A stretch of 64,000 bases of DNA from assembly GCA_963767635.1 (NCBI GenBank), contig CAVYEM010000001.1, positions 2,232,001 to 2,296,000 on the forward strand, in the 5' to 3' direction. This stretch comes from CAVYEM01 sp963767635. GTDB lineage: Bacteria > Vulcanimicrobiota > Vulcanimicrobiia > Vulcanimicrobiales > Vulcanimicrobiaceae. Below the pieces are notes generated by a model. That model had not been told where the DNA came from. It saw only the letters and a program-made list of their open reading frames with translations, and searched no databases. This document shows positions 17,382 to 25,186 of this stretch, one piece after another (positions within the stretch are counted from its first letter, which is position 1; each line of letters begins with the position of its first letter). The translations under genes and the position numbers were made by a program.

Positions 17382-17670
17382 AGGCTCAGGGTGACACGCT
17401 GCGTGAGGCTCACGGTGACACGCTGCGTGAGGCTCACGGTGACACGCTACGTGAGGCTCACGGTGACACGCTACGTGAGGCTCACGGTGACACGCTACGT
17501 GAGGCTCACGGTGACACGCTGCGTGAGGCTCACGGTGACACGCTACGTGAGGCTCACGGTGACACGCTACGTGAGGCTCACGGTGACACGCTGCGTGAGG
17601 CTCACGGTGACACGCTGCGTGAGGCTCACGGTGACACGCTACGTGAGGCTCACGGTGACACGCTGCGTGG
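17382..17670. repeat. 24-bp tandem repeat, 12 units
   Basis: The word GTGACACGCT recurs every 24 bases from 17391 to 17655, twelve times. The unit is GTGACACGCTRCGTGAGGCTCACG cut at one varying base (R = G or A in the order GGAAAGAAGGAG), otherwise nearly perfect. Each unit contains two overlapping short palindromes, CACGCTGCGTG and GTGAGGCTCAC. The array begins in CTTCGACAGGCTCAGGGTGACA, a common dispersed bacterial repeat, from which the unit seems to have expanded. Unit length and lack of spacers exclude CRISPR. Confidence 0.9.
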
Positions 17671-17689
17671 TTACGGTAGCCTTATTTGC

Positions 17690-17728
17690 CTTCGGTTGAG
17701 TCTGCGCCCTTAATTGGCCGCAAGTCAT
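17690..17728 (-). repeat. Fragment like the 3' end of rlmN, copy C
   Basis: Minus-strand reading gives TCGQLRAQTQPKA, close to the RlmN C-terminus CGQLRSETQPKA. It abuts the 24-bp repeat array. Confidence 0.55.
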
Positions 17729-17790
17729 CGGACGAGTCGAACTGTTCAACACCTTGTCGAAGCGCTCATCGGTCGTGAAGGTTCGGCGCT

Positions 17791-17862
17791 GGGGCGCTTC
17801 GATGGTCTCGACTGCCAGTCCGATACACTGCGCAGCGCCGGGTTCGATTCCCGGGCGCTCCA
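17791..17862 (+). tRNA. tRNA-like sequence, probably a degenerate tRNA
   Basis: A perfect T arm is present (CCGGG-TTCGATT-CCCGG, 17838-17854). The following GCGCTCC pairs with GGGGCGC at 17791-17797 as a 7-bp acceptor stem with one G-U pair. The middle is poor: only a 3-bp D-like stem, a 4-bp CAGT/ACTG anticodon-like stem, and no U before the putative anticodon. Total length is 72. More likely a tRNA relic or mimic than a working gene. Confidence 0.25.
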
Positions 17863-17957
17863 GCCGCGACGGCTCACGGCCTGTTGCGAATGCGGTGGAA
17901 ATGTGGTAGGGTCGGCTCGTATCGGACTGGCATAACACATCGAAACGCGCGAGGCGC

Positions 17958-17984
17958 CGCAGTAATGCGGCGCCTCGTTACTTT
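17958..17984. repeat. Hairpin element GAGGCGCCGCA-loop-TGCGGCGCCTC, intact copy
   Basis: A perfect 11-bp stem, GAGGCGCCGCA and TGCGGCGCCTC, with a short loop, then GTTAC. It lies about 25 bases beyond the stop of the minus-strand secreted protein gene at 18010 and probably ends its transcript. It is the best-preserved of four copies. Confidence 0.6.
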
Positions 17985-18009
17985 CCTAGCGGTACATGTC
18001 CCAACGTGT

Positions 18010-18615
18010 CTAATGGCACTTCGCATCGTAGATTCCAAAACTACACCAGTCAGCTCGCGGAACGCCATACTCTCGCATCTCCTGAACACCCATGGCCCCA
18101 CCGCCGCCCGTTGTACGACTCCACCGTCCATCGCGCCTTCGGAAAAGCGTCTCACCCCCACCGGCGCCGTACCATTCACCAATTGCCCAGTTTCCGGACA
18201 CGACGACAGCCGGTACCAGCGGCCCGCGCATCAATCGTCGCACGGCTTCCACATCGGGCCGAGGGCCGGAATCTGTAAGTACGCCACGACAGGGGCGATC
18301 GTCTTGTGGCTTCGGCATTCCGCGCATTAGAAGCGCGTCTACGCGAGGTGTTAAATCGTGCGAACCGAGGCTGCAGCGGAAGTTTAGCAAATCAATCGGC
18401 TGCCATCCAAACGAAAAGTGCTCCACAAGAATCGGCGCCGTAACGTTTGAGCCTTCCATCATCCCACCGCTGGTGAGAACAACTGCATACCGGCCGATAA
18501 CGTTTGTGTGTTTAACCGTTGCGGGAGTCTTCAGTCCAAAGCTGACGATCCGAACGGCGGCTCGCTGCGGTGTAGCGGCCTGCAGCATTGACATGGCAAG
18601 TAGTGTCGGGAGCAT
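18010..18615 (-). CDS. Secreted protein of a local paralogous family, member 2
   Basis: A 201-residue relative of the gene at 16669-17289. It has a signal peptide (MLPTLLAMSMLQAATPQ), then TNVIGRYAVVLTSGGMMEG, LVEHFSFGWQPIDLLNFRC, EAVRRLMRGPLVPAVVV, WAIGEWYGAGGGETLF and the C-terminal block GGGGAMGVQEMREYGVPRAD then WCSFGIYDAKCH. Cysteines occupy the same places. It starts 43 bases after the rlmN stop, with a weak ribosome binding site, and could be read through from rlmN. Function unknown. Confidence 0.75.
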   Translation of the reverse strand: MLPTLLAMSMLQAATPQRAAVRIVSFGLKTPATVKHTNVIGRYAVVLTSGGMMEGSNVTAPILVEHFSFGWQPIDLLNFRCSLGSHDLTPRVDALLMRGMPKPQDDRPCRGVLTDSGPRPDVEAVRRLMRGPLVPAVVVSGNWAIGEWYGAGGGETLFRRRDGRWSRTTGGGGAMGVQEMREYGVPRADWCSFGIYDAKCH

Positions 18616-18627
18616 ACAATCATATCC

Positions 18628-18667
18628 GCTCGACTGCGCTCGCGGTCCTTCGACGCCTTTAGGATGT
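18628..18667 (+). repeat. Dispersed repeat CTCGACTGCGCTCGCGGTCC, copy 2
   Basis: Matches the element at 16378-16416, including the neighbouring AGCATAC and the trailing TTAGGATG. It overlaps the last codons of rlmN, so part of the RlmN tail (beyond QPKA) is encoded by repeat sequence. Confidence 0.5.
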
Positions 18668-19759
18668 CAGTGCCTGGGCCTTCGGCTGGGTCTCAGAACG
18701 TAACTGTCCACAGGCAGCGGCAATGTCGCGTCCCATGTTTTGGCGCACCGTCGTTGGAATGCCGGCAGCGTCCAAAATGCCGGCGAATTCCCAAATCTGC
18801 TCGTGCGCCGTTCCTGCAAACGGGGCGTCGGGCGTCGTGTTGTATGGAATCAAATTCACGTGATACAGGCGGCCCTTCATTCGGCGCGCCAGTTCGCGTG
18901 CGTCCTCGTGTGAGTCGTTGATCCCGCGCAGCATGACGTATTCGAAAAATACTTTGCGATGCGTCTTTTGAATATACCGGTCGCATGCAGCGAAGAGGTC
19001 GTCCATCGAAAACTTGCGGTTGACCGGCATGATGGCGCTGCGCACGTCTTCGCGCGGAGCGTGCAGCGAAATAGCCAGATTCACTTGCACGCCTTCATCC
19101 GCGAAGGCATCGATTTTGTCCACCAGGCCGACAGTGGAAATCGTGATGTGCCGGTGCCCCAAACACAGCCCGCCGGCGTCGTGCAGCAGCGCGACGGCGT
19201 TCATGACCGCATCGTAATTATGGAAGGGCTCGCCCATGCCCATGAAAACGACGTTGGTGATGCGCTTTCCCCGCGCAGCCAGCTCGCGGGCAAAATAGCG
19301 AGCTTGGTCGAAAATTTCCGTTGCTTCCAGCTGCCGGGTAAAGCCGGCTTGGCCCGTAGAGCAAAAGGCGCACGCGAATGCACAGCCGGCTTGCGAGCTG
19401 ATGCACACCGTCGTGCGATCGCCGAAATGTTCCATCAGCACCGCTTCGACCTCGCTGCCGTCAGCGAGCCGGAAAAGCGCTTTGCTGGTTTGCCCGTCGC
19501 CGGAGCGCTGGACGACCACGGGCGTCACGGAGTTGAATGAAAGCCCCGAAGCGGCGAGCCGGGCTCGCAGCTCCTTGGAAAGCGTCGTAACGTCAGCAAT
19601 ATCCTGGACCAGTTCTTTAGCGGCGGCCCGATAGATCTGTGCGAGCCGGTAGGGTTTCAGACCGAAATGCGCGGCGAACTGCTGCGCGTCCGAAAATCCG
19701 GCACGCCGAACCTTCTCGGCAAACCAAATGAGCAGCGGATCGCGAATCACAGGAGGCAT
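18659..19759 (-). CDS. rlmN: 23S rRNA (A2503) / tRNA (A37) methyltransferase
   Basis: Radical-SAM enzyme that adds a C2 methyl group to adenosine 2503 of 23S rRNA and A37 of some tRNAs. Of 366 residues, the [4Fe-4S] cysteines lie in SQAGCAFACAFCSTGQAGF (C-x3-C-x2-C); MGMGEPFHNYDAV and SLHAPREDVRSAIMPVN are further signatures. The C-terminal methyl-carrying Cys is in GRDIAAACGQL. After that comes a tail (SETQPKAQALTS) that overlaps dispersed repeats found nearby. The rest is standard. Confidence 0.96.
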   Translation of the reverse strand: MPPVIRDPLLIWFAEKVRRAGFSDAQQFAAHFGLKPYRLAQIYRAAAKELVQDIADVTTLSKELRARLAASGLSFNSVTPVVVQRSGDGQTSKALFRLADGSEVEAVLMEHFGDRTTVCISSQAGCAFACAFCSTGQAGFTRQLEATEIFDQARYFARELAARGKRITNVVFMGMGEPFHNYDAVMNAVALLHDAGGLCLGHRHITISTVGLVDKIDAFADEGVQVNLAISLHAPREDVRSAIMPVNRKFSMDDLFAACDRYIQKTHRKVFFEYVMLRGINDSHEDARELARRMKGRLYHVNLIPYNTTPDAPFAGTAHEQIWEFAGILDAAGIPTTVRQNMGRDIAAACGQLRSETQPKAQALTS

Positions 19760-19810
19760 CGTAGCACAGAACCCGCTTGGCGGTTCGCCGGTTTAGAAAC
19801 GCCCACAAAA

Positions 19811-20476
19811 TTAGCCGTCAAAGAGCGTGAGTGGCGGCGCAGCAGGCGCGGACGGCGTCGGCAGCTCGTCGACTTTGGCACGCACTTTCTTGAGATCCGA
19901 CCACACCATGCGTTTGGTGTCCGTCAGCGCCAGCCCACCTTGGCGTAAGACGTACGCGGGGTGGAACGTCACCATCAGGGGGATGGCAAGCGGTCCTTCG
20001 TACCACACTCCTCGCCCGCGCGTAATGCTGAACGCTGGACCGAGAAACGACTTCGCCGCCGGTGCGCCAAGCGCGAGCAGCACGTCGGGAGCGACCACTG
20101 CTATCTGCTCGTCCAAATATGCGCGGCAGTTTTCCATTTCGAGCGGAGTAGGAGCGCGATTGCGCAGTTTTTCGACTTCGCGCAACGTCGGCCGGCATTT
20201 CACGGTGTTGCAAATATACACGTCCTCGCGCGGCAAACCGATCGCCGCCAGCATTTTGTCGAGCAATTCGCCTGCGCGACCGACGAACGGCCGGCCGAGC
20301 AAGTCCTCCGTTTCGCCCGGACCCTCGCCGATGACCATCAAACGCGCGCAAGCATCGCCCTCGCCGTACACGTTGTTGCGCCGTTCGTAGCCGATCGCGC
20401 ACTTTCGGCACGCGGCCGCAATTGAGGCGGCATTCTGGAGCCGCCGTTCGCGGCGCGCACGCTCCTCCAGGCTCAC
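19811..20476 (-). CDS. Family 4 (iron-sulfur) uracil-DNA glycosylase
   Basis: Removes uracil from DNA. The 221-residue protein has the family-4 marks: the active-site loop GEGPGETEDLLGRPFVGRAG near residue 50, the second motif in VTFHPAYVLRQ, and four cysteines for a [4Fe-4S] cluster (CRKC, TVKCRP, MENCRAY). A proline-rich tail follows. The start overlaps the stop of the YbjQ gene by four bases, so they form an operon. Confidence 0.92.
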   Translation of the reverse strand: MSLEERARRERRLQNAASIAAACRKCAIGYERRNNVYGEGDACARLMVIGEGPGETEDLLGRPFVGRAGELLDKMLAAIGLPREDVYICNTVKCRPTLREVEKLRNRAPTPLEMENCRAYLDEQIAVVAPDVLLALGAPAAKSFLGPAFSITRGRGVWYEGPLAIPLMVTFHPAYVLRQGGLALTDTKRMVWSDLKKVRAKVDELPTPSAPAAPPLTLFDG

Positions 20477-20832
20477 GATACGCGATCCCGGGTCGCGTAC
20501 TTCTGAGGAGCAAGGCGAACGGCCTGACCGTAAACTGCGACTTGCGTCGACCCGTCCGGCTGTTCGAACGCTTCAAAACGGACCTTGATGACGGCATCCG
20601 CGCCAAGCGCTGCGGCTTTGCTCCGCAGTGCTTCGAGCGCTTCCTCTCGGGCGCGTTCGGCATCCGTCAGGTATTCGATCGGCGCAAGGCCCATCAACGC
20701 GCCAATGGATCGAAACGTCGCACGCAGCATGCTGTGCGGTCGCGTCGCGACCCCACTGACCGTGCCTAGCGAACGCAATACGCGAAAGCCGTCCGCGCCG
20801 TCCAGGGTTACGAGGTTCTCTTTTGCAAACAT
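20473..20832 (-). CDS. YbjQ/UPF0145 family protein
   Basis: A 119-residue member of the YbjQ family (pentameric heavy-metal-binding-like fold). Typical features are the early GFRVLRSLGTVSGVATR, the central AREEALEALRSKAAALGADA with VIKVRF, and the beta strand VAVYGQAVRL at the end. Function unknown in the family. Its start lies only nine bases from the start of the divergent glycosyltransferase gene. Confidence 0.8.
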   Translation of the reverse strand: MFAKENLVTLDGADGFRVLRSLGTVSGVATRPHSMLRATFRSIGALMGLAPIEYLTDAERAREEALEALRSKAAALGADAVIKVRFEAFEQPDGSTQVAVYGQAVRLAPQKYATRDRVS

Positions 20833-20841
20833 CGTCTCGAA

Positions 20842-21804
20842 GTGGCTAGTATTTCCCGCTCGGTGCTCATCGTCCGCCTGGATGCCATCGGCGATGCGCT
20901 CGCGACCGTACCGCTCATCGCCGCGCTTCGGGGCCGCGGAATGCGCGTCGGCTCAGTGCTGCAGCGTCGGAATGCGGCCGCTCTTTCTAGTCGCGCGCTG
21001 GATCGCGTCCACATTGCAAACGGCGCCGCTGACATCGCGGGCGAGATTCGCTGCGAGCGATACGACTACGCGCTCATCGCTTCGGAAAAGCCCCTTGCGT
21101 ATCGAATCGCCGCCGCCGCCGGCATTCCGGTACGCATCGGCTTTCAGAACGGTTGGGGCAAGCCGCTGAAAGCCGCGTGGGTCCGCCGCATGTGCACGCA
21201 GACGGTTTTTCGGACTGCCGGCCCTGATCCCCACGCGCCGCATGAATGCGAAGTGCTTTTTAGCCTCGCAAGGCAGTTACTTCCCGACGAGGCGCCCCCG
21301 CGCGAGCTTGCGATTTTGAGGCCGCTCATCGTCGATGACATGCCTGCACCGGACGAACGCGTTGCGATTCAAGTCACCGACAAGTGGCAGAGGCTGGGCG
21401 CGGCCCTATCCGAAGTTGCGGAACTGGTTCGGCGCATCGCAATGCGGCGTTCCGTGCGGCTCATCGGCAGCGCGCACGAGCGCGCGTACTGCAGCAGCAT
21501 CCGCAGCTTACTGCCTTGCGACGTCGATCTGTTCGCCGAGATCGAGCCCTGGAAGCAGAGCATCGCTGCAGCACAAGCGCTGGTGGCTCCGGATTGCGGA
21601 GCGATTCACGTGGCGGGAATGACCGGGACGCCGACGATTGCGTGCTTCGCCGCCGAAGGCTTTCGAATTCAGAGCGCCCGCTGGGCGCCTTGGGCCGCTT
21701 CGCACCGTGCCGTGCCCATTCAAGGACGGGCGTGGACGCCGGCGGCCGCGGATGCCCTCGAGTATCTGCTCAGCGACAATCCTGCGTCCGCTTATATAAG
21801 ATGA
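20842..21804 (+). CDS. Glycosyltransferase family 9 (heptosyltransferase-like)
   Basis: A GT-B enzyme of the family that transfers heptose to lipopolysaccharide core. N-terminal signature VLIVRLDAIGDALATVPLIA and C-terminal nucleotide-sugar site VAPDCGAIHVAGMTGTPTIA are clear; FAAEGFRIQSARWAPW follows. The sugar and acceptor are not shown by sequence. The GTG at 20842 or the later GTG at 20860 may be the start; both leave almost no leader, since the divergent gene begins at 20832. Its 3' end overlaps the convergent DUF2079 gene by 35 bases. It supports an outer membrane. Confidence 0.85.
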   Translation: MASISRSVLIVRLDAIGDALATVPLIAALRGRGMRVGSVLQRRNAAALSSRALDRVHIANGAADIAGEIRCERYDYALIASEKPLAYRIAAAAGIPVRIGFQNGWGKPLKAAWVRRMCTQTVFRTAGPDPHAPHECEVLFSLARQLLPDEAPPRELAILRPLIVDDMPAPDERVAIQVTDKWQRLGAALSEVAELVRRIAMRRSVRLIGSAHERAYCSSIRSLLPCDVDLFAEIEPWKQSIAAAQALVAPDCGAIHVAGMTGTPTIACFAAEGFRIQSARWAPWAASHRAVPIQGRAWTPAAADALEYLLSDNPASAYIR

Positions 21805-23134
21805 TCTTCCCGTCGCGCCGTGCGATGGCGTACGCGCGATCGCGAAGCAGCTGCTGCACGAGAGGCGCCGATTCGACGAGACGCGGCGAGCCCGGAAACG
21901 CGCGATCGAGCAAGATGTAGCACGCACCGATGGGCGTTCGGGGCGTTTCGGGCAGCAGTGCGGCGTTGGGATTGCTCGCCGCGATATGCGTGTAGGCCTC
22001 TTCTTGCGTTGCGACGGACGCGTCTTTGGGAAGCGTTGCGAGGAACCGGTCCAAAGCCGCGTCGGCCGGCGTCCGGGCGTGCAGAAAAAATCCAGGATGG
22101 AGCGGATCCGCCGCCGCAAATTCCGCAACGCACAAACCTACGCTCCAGTACAACACCACACGCGCACGTTGCGGGGAGCGCCGCCAGATCGCAACAATTC
22201 CGGTTGCGAACGCGTAGAACACCCACCCCGCCCATGCGCCGGCGTAATGCGATCCCATCGTGTACGTCGTGGACATGCGCGAGGCGAGCACCTCGCCCAG
22301 CGGCGCAATGGCCAGCAGCATGGCGGGTGAACGAAACGGCACGAACAGCAGCGGCACGAACGCAAGCAAAAGGAACCCAACGCGAGCCAAGAGTCCCCCC
22401 GGGAACAACGCGCGCCAATCTGCGGCGCTCCAAGCGTAAAACCGCACGGGCGCCCAACGCATCTGCGGCATGGCCGCGGCTCGAACGTGCGGAACGACCG
22501 CAGTGAAATACGCAACGAATACGACGGCACCTGCGGCGCCGGCGATAGCAGCCAGGCGCGCGCGCCGTGAATCTCCTCGGTACGCAACTGTGCCGATTGC
22601 GCCCGCGATTGCAAGAAAGAGCGCCTGATCTTCCTTGATGCTCAGCGTAAGCAGGGCAAAGACAATCGAGCCGGCGGTCCACCCCGCATCGAACGCCCAC
22701 AGCAGCCACGCAACCGCGGCGGGCGCCAAGCCGTTTTCATGAAAATCGTTGAAGATCACTCCTGCAAGCGGCGGATAGAGAAACACGACCAGCGCGCCCA
22801 AACGCGCAGTCCGCCGATCCGCGTGATGCGCCAGAACGCCATAGACCGCGGGCGCCGTAAGCGCGCCCGCTACTGCTTGCAACGCCACGAGCGCGAGCGC
22901 CGACTGCCAGACGTGCATGAGCGCTCCGGCCAAGTAGAGCACCGGCGAGAAGTGCACCGCCCAATGGCTGCCTTCCACCGTATTGCAAAAGCACCCGAAT
23001 GCCGAAGCCGCAGTCTGCGCGAAGATGCCGAGATCCACGAAGTTGCGATGCGCCGCATACCGAACCGCGCCCAACGCAAAATACAACGCTGCATACGCCG
23101 CGACGCCGCCCCACAACCAACCATCGCGCAGCAA
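21770..23134 (-). CDS. DUF2079 polytopic membrane protein
   Basis: About 454 residues with some ten membrane segments, and the DUF2079 hallmarks NFVDLGIFAQTAASAF near the N-terminus, FNDFHENGLAPAAVAWLLW and TLSIKEDQALFLAI. The last 120 residues form a soluble domain. The family resembles GT-C membrane glycosyltransferases, but its activity is not established. The frame runs to 23299 inside prfB; I take the TTG at 23134, just after the prfB stop, with low certainty. It is the last gene of the prfB transcript. Confidence 0.8.
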   Translation of the reverse strand: MLRDGWLWGGVAAYAALYFALGAVRYAAHRNFVDLGIFAQTAASAFGCFCNTVEGSHWAVHFSPVLYLAGALMHVWQSALALVALQAVAGALTAPAVYGVLAHHADRRTARLGALVVFLYPPLAGVIFNDFHENGLAPAAVAWLLWAFDAGWTAGSIVFALLTLSIKEDQALFLAIAGAIGTVAYRGDSRRARLAAIAGAAGAVVFVAYFTAVVPHVRAAAMPQMRWAPVRFYAWSAADWRALFPGGLLARVGFLLLAFVPLLFVPFRSPAMLLAIAPLGEVLASRMSTTYTMGSHYAGAWAGWVFYAFATGIVAIWRRSPQRARVVLYWSVGLCVAEFAAADPLHPGFFLHARTPADAALDRFLATLPKDASVATQEEAYTHIAASNPNAALLPETPRTPIGACYILLDRAFPGSPRLVESAPLVQQLLRDRAYAIARRDGKIILYKRTQDCR

Positions 23135-23148
23135 TGCGGCGCGCGCAG

Positions 23149-24247
23149 TTATGCTCGGCGCGCTTGCAGATACGGCCAGATGAAACCCTCGATGTCGCCG
23201 TCGAGCACGGCCTGCGTATTGCCGGTCTCGACGTTGGTGCGATGGTCTTTGACGAGTTGGTACGGGTTGAGCACGTACGAGCGAATCTGCGATCCCCACT
23301 CGTTCGCACTGCGCTCGCCGCGCAGCTGCGCGAGGCGCTGATCGCGCGCCTCCAGCTCTCGCGCGGCAAGCTTCGCTCGCAAGATGCTCATGGCGACCTC
23401 GCGATTCTGCGCCTGGGAGCGCTCTTGCTGCGAAGCGACGATGATCCCGGATGGCTCGTGAATGATGCGCACCGCGGACTCCGTTTTGTTGACGTACTGG
23501 CCGCCGGCGCCTCCGGACTTGAACGTTTCTATGCGAAGATCTTCAGGATCGATCTCGACCTGCGTGTTTTCGCCCGCTTCGATTTCCGGAATGATGTCGA
23601 CCGCCGCGAATGAGGTATGGCGACGATGAGCCGCATCGAACGGCGAAATGCGCACGAGCCGATGCACACCGCGCTCGCCTTCGAGCATGCCGTACGCGTT
23701 GCGTCCGCGGATGAAGAACGTTATCGACTTCAAACCCGCCTCTTCAGCGGGAGATTCGTCGGCAACGCGGCTCGCGTACCCTTCGGCGTCGGCCCAGCGC
23801 AGGTACATTCGCGCCAGCATTTGGGTCCAATCCGCTGCATCGACGCCGCCTGCGCCCGCATAAACGCTCACGATGGCGTTGTGCGCATCGAACTCGCCGT
23901 CAAAATTCGCCGCCATCTCCAGTTCGCTCAACCGTTCCTGCGCAGTCAGGATGTTCGCGTCGACTTCGGCGCTGGCCGAAGAATCGTCCGCGAAGAGATC
24001 GAGCAGTTCGCGCGCGTCGCTGAGCAGGCGGGAAACGGCGTCCATTGCATCCCGATCTGCGCGGAGCTCCGCTAATTGCTTCATCGTGCGCTGCGCCGGT
24101 TCCGGATCGTTCCAAAACGTGTCCGTGCGTGAGCGCGAATCCAGCTCGACGATCAACCGGCTTTTGCCGGCGTAGTCAAAGACGCTCCTTGAGCGCGTTC
24201 AGGCGCTCGGATAGCCGCGCGATGCTGGTGAGTTGCGAATCGCTCAT
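23149..24247 (-). CDS. prfB: Peptide chain release factor 2, with programmed +1 frameshift
   Basis: Ends translation at UGA and UAA. The first 23 codons (ATG at 24247, MSDSQLTSIARLSERLNALK then ERL) run into an in-frame TGA at 24176-24178; after a +1 shift the protein continues DYAGKSRLIVELDSR to the stop at 23149. The total of 365 residues is normal. SPF recognition motif (RLVRISPFDAAHRRH) and catalytic GGQ (SGGAGGQYVNKTESAVR) are present. It is self-regulated: abundant RF2 ends at the internal UGA, scarce RF2 allows the shift. The DUF2079 gene follows. Confidence 0.96.
24175..24190 (-). promoter_or_regulatory. prfB programmed frameshift site
   Basis: On the coding strand: AAGGAG (internal Shine-Dalgarno), CGT, then the slippery CTT-TGA-C. 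This is the canonical bacterial arrangement (SD-like, three bases, CUU UGA C), with the SD at the required distance. The stop codon is TGA, the one RF2 reads. Confidence 0.95.
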
Positions 24248-24346
24248 GCGGCGCACAGATTCGGTCGCTGCTCGCGTGGCCCTTTCGCGAACCGGCGGCG
24301 GCGTGAAATGCTTTAGGGAACCTCTTAGGAACGAATGGAGGCATAC

Positions 24347-25180
24347 ATGAACAACGTACAAGATCGTGCTCTGGGCGCAATGGGCGCACCGCTCCTGCAA
24401 GACCCGAGCGCGACCTGCGCCGATTTGACCGCAGCGCGCGCGTCGTCGAGCGCGATGAGCCTCGACCGAATCGGACGGCTCCCCTTGCCGGTGCTCCGTC
24501 AAGCGCCCGCAAACGGCACGCCGGATGGACTCTCCAGCATCATGGGGGGCGGCATCATGGAGATTCTCTCGCAGCTTCTTTCGCTGCTCACGCAAGTCGT
24601 CTCCATGGCCGGCCTGACCGCGAATGCAAACGCAACGTATTTCCAAAGCGCGACGGCGTCTTCGGAGGGTGACCCGCACTTGGCGTTTCGCGGCACCGAC
24701 TCAACCGGCAATACGCAGCAAACGCATTTCGATAGCATGACCGCACACTCCGACTTGCTGGATTCCGATTCGTTCGACGGCGGCTACCGCATCTCGACCA
24801 CGGCCACGCCGCCCGGCGCAGGCGGCATAACGTACAATCAGCAGGCTGCGATCGAGACTGACTACGGGCAGACGCGCGTTGCACTCGACGCAAACGGCAA
24901 CGTGCTGGTGTGCCAGGGCGGCAAGCAACTCGACTTGCAGGCCGGCGGCTCATACGATTTGGGCAACGGCGAGAGCGTCGCTAGGGCGGCCGATGGTTCC
25001 CTGACCGTCACTGATTCCAATGGAATGGGCGCAAGCATTACGACGATCATGCGCCGCAACGGGCCGGGCGTCGATGTGGACGTGAACGCGCAGCACATCG
25101 ACGTGGGCGGCGACATCTTGGGAGCGCAGCGCTGGAGCGGCCCGATTCCATCGAAGCCTCAACCATGGCAATCGTTCTGA
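24347..25180 (+). CDS. Protein with a DUF1521-like domain, candidate self-cleaving protein
   Basis: A 277-residue protein without a signal peptide. The first 95 residues are variable with a hydrophobic helix (IMEILSQLLSLLTQVVSM). From about residue 105 comes SSEGDPHLAFRG, then HSDLLDSDSFDGGYRISTTA, TDYGQTRVALDANGNVLV, YDLGNGESVARAADGSL and a glycine-rich end (DVGGDILGAQ). The GDPH block and following beta repeats resemble the DUF1521 domain, known from NopE1 of Bradyrhizobium for metal-induced cleavage at an Asp-Pro bond. Assignment is from memory of the motif. GGAGG precedes the ATG at 24347. Confidence 0.65.
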   Translation: MNNVQDRALGAMGAPLLQDPSATCADLTAARASSSAMSLDRIGRLPLPVLRQAPANGTPDGLSSIMGGGIMEILSQLLSLLTQVVSMAGLTANANATYFQSATASSEGDPHLAFRGTDSTGNTQQTHFDSMTAHSDLLDSDSFDGGYRISTTATPPGAGGITYNQQAAIETDYGQTRVALDANGNVLVCQGGKQLDLQAGGSYDLGNGESVARAADGSLTVTDSNGMGASITTIMRRNGPGVDVDVNAQHIDVGGDILGAQRWSGPIPSKPQPWQSF

Positions 25181-25186
25181 ATGACG

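Larger units (their letters stand above)
17290..18009. other. Repeat-rich intergenic stretch
   Basis: 720 bases with a 12-copy 24-bp tandem repeat, one rlmN-end fragment, a tRNA-like stretch and an intact hairpin element. Open frames here consist of the repeat read through and resemble no protein. Confidence 0.65.

Noticed and set aside
17382..17670. CRISPR array
   Set aside because: The units are contiguous with no variable spacers, and no cas genes are near.
17303..17713. Open frame encoding an eight-residue GDTLREAH repeat protein
   Set aside because: It is the 24-bp tandem repeat read through; a second frame is open as well, there is no ribosome binding site, and no non-repeat domain is present.
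24176..24178. prfB break as another sequence error
   Set aside because: The site has an SD-like AAGGAG, correct spacing and CTTTGAC, exactly as in the known programmed frameshift, and lacks the AG-N-CT form.
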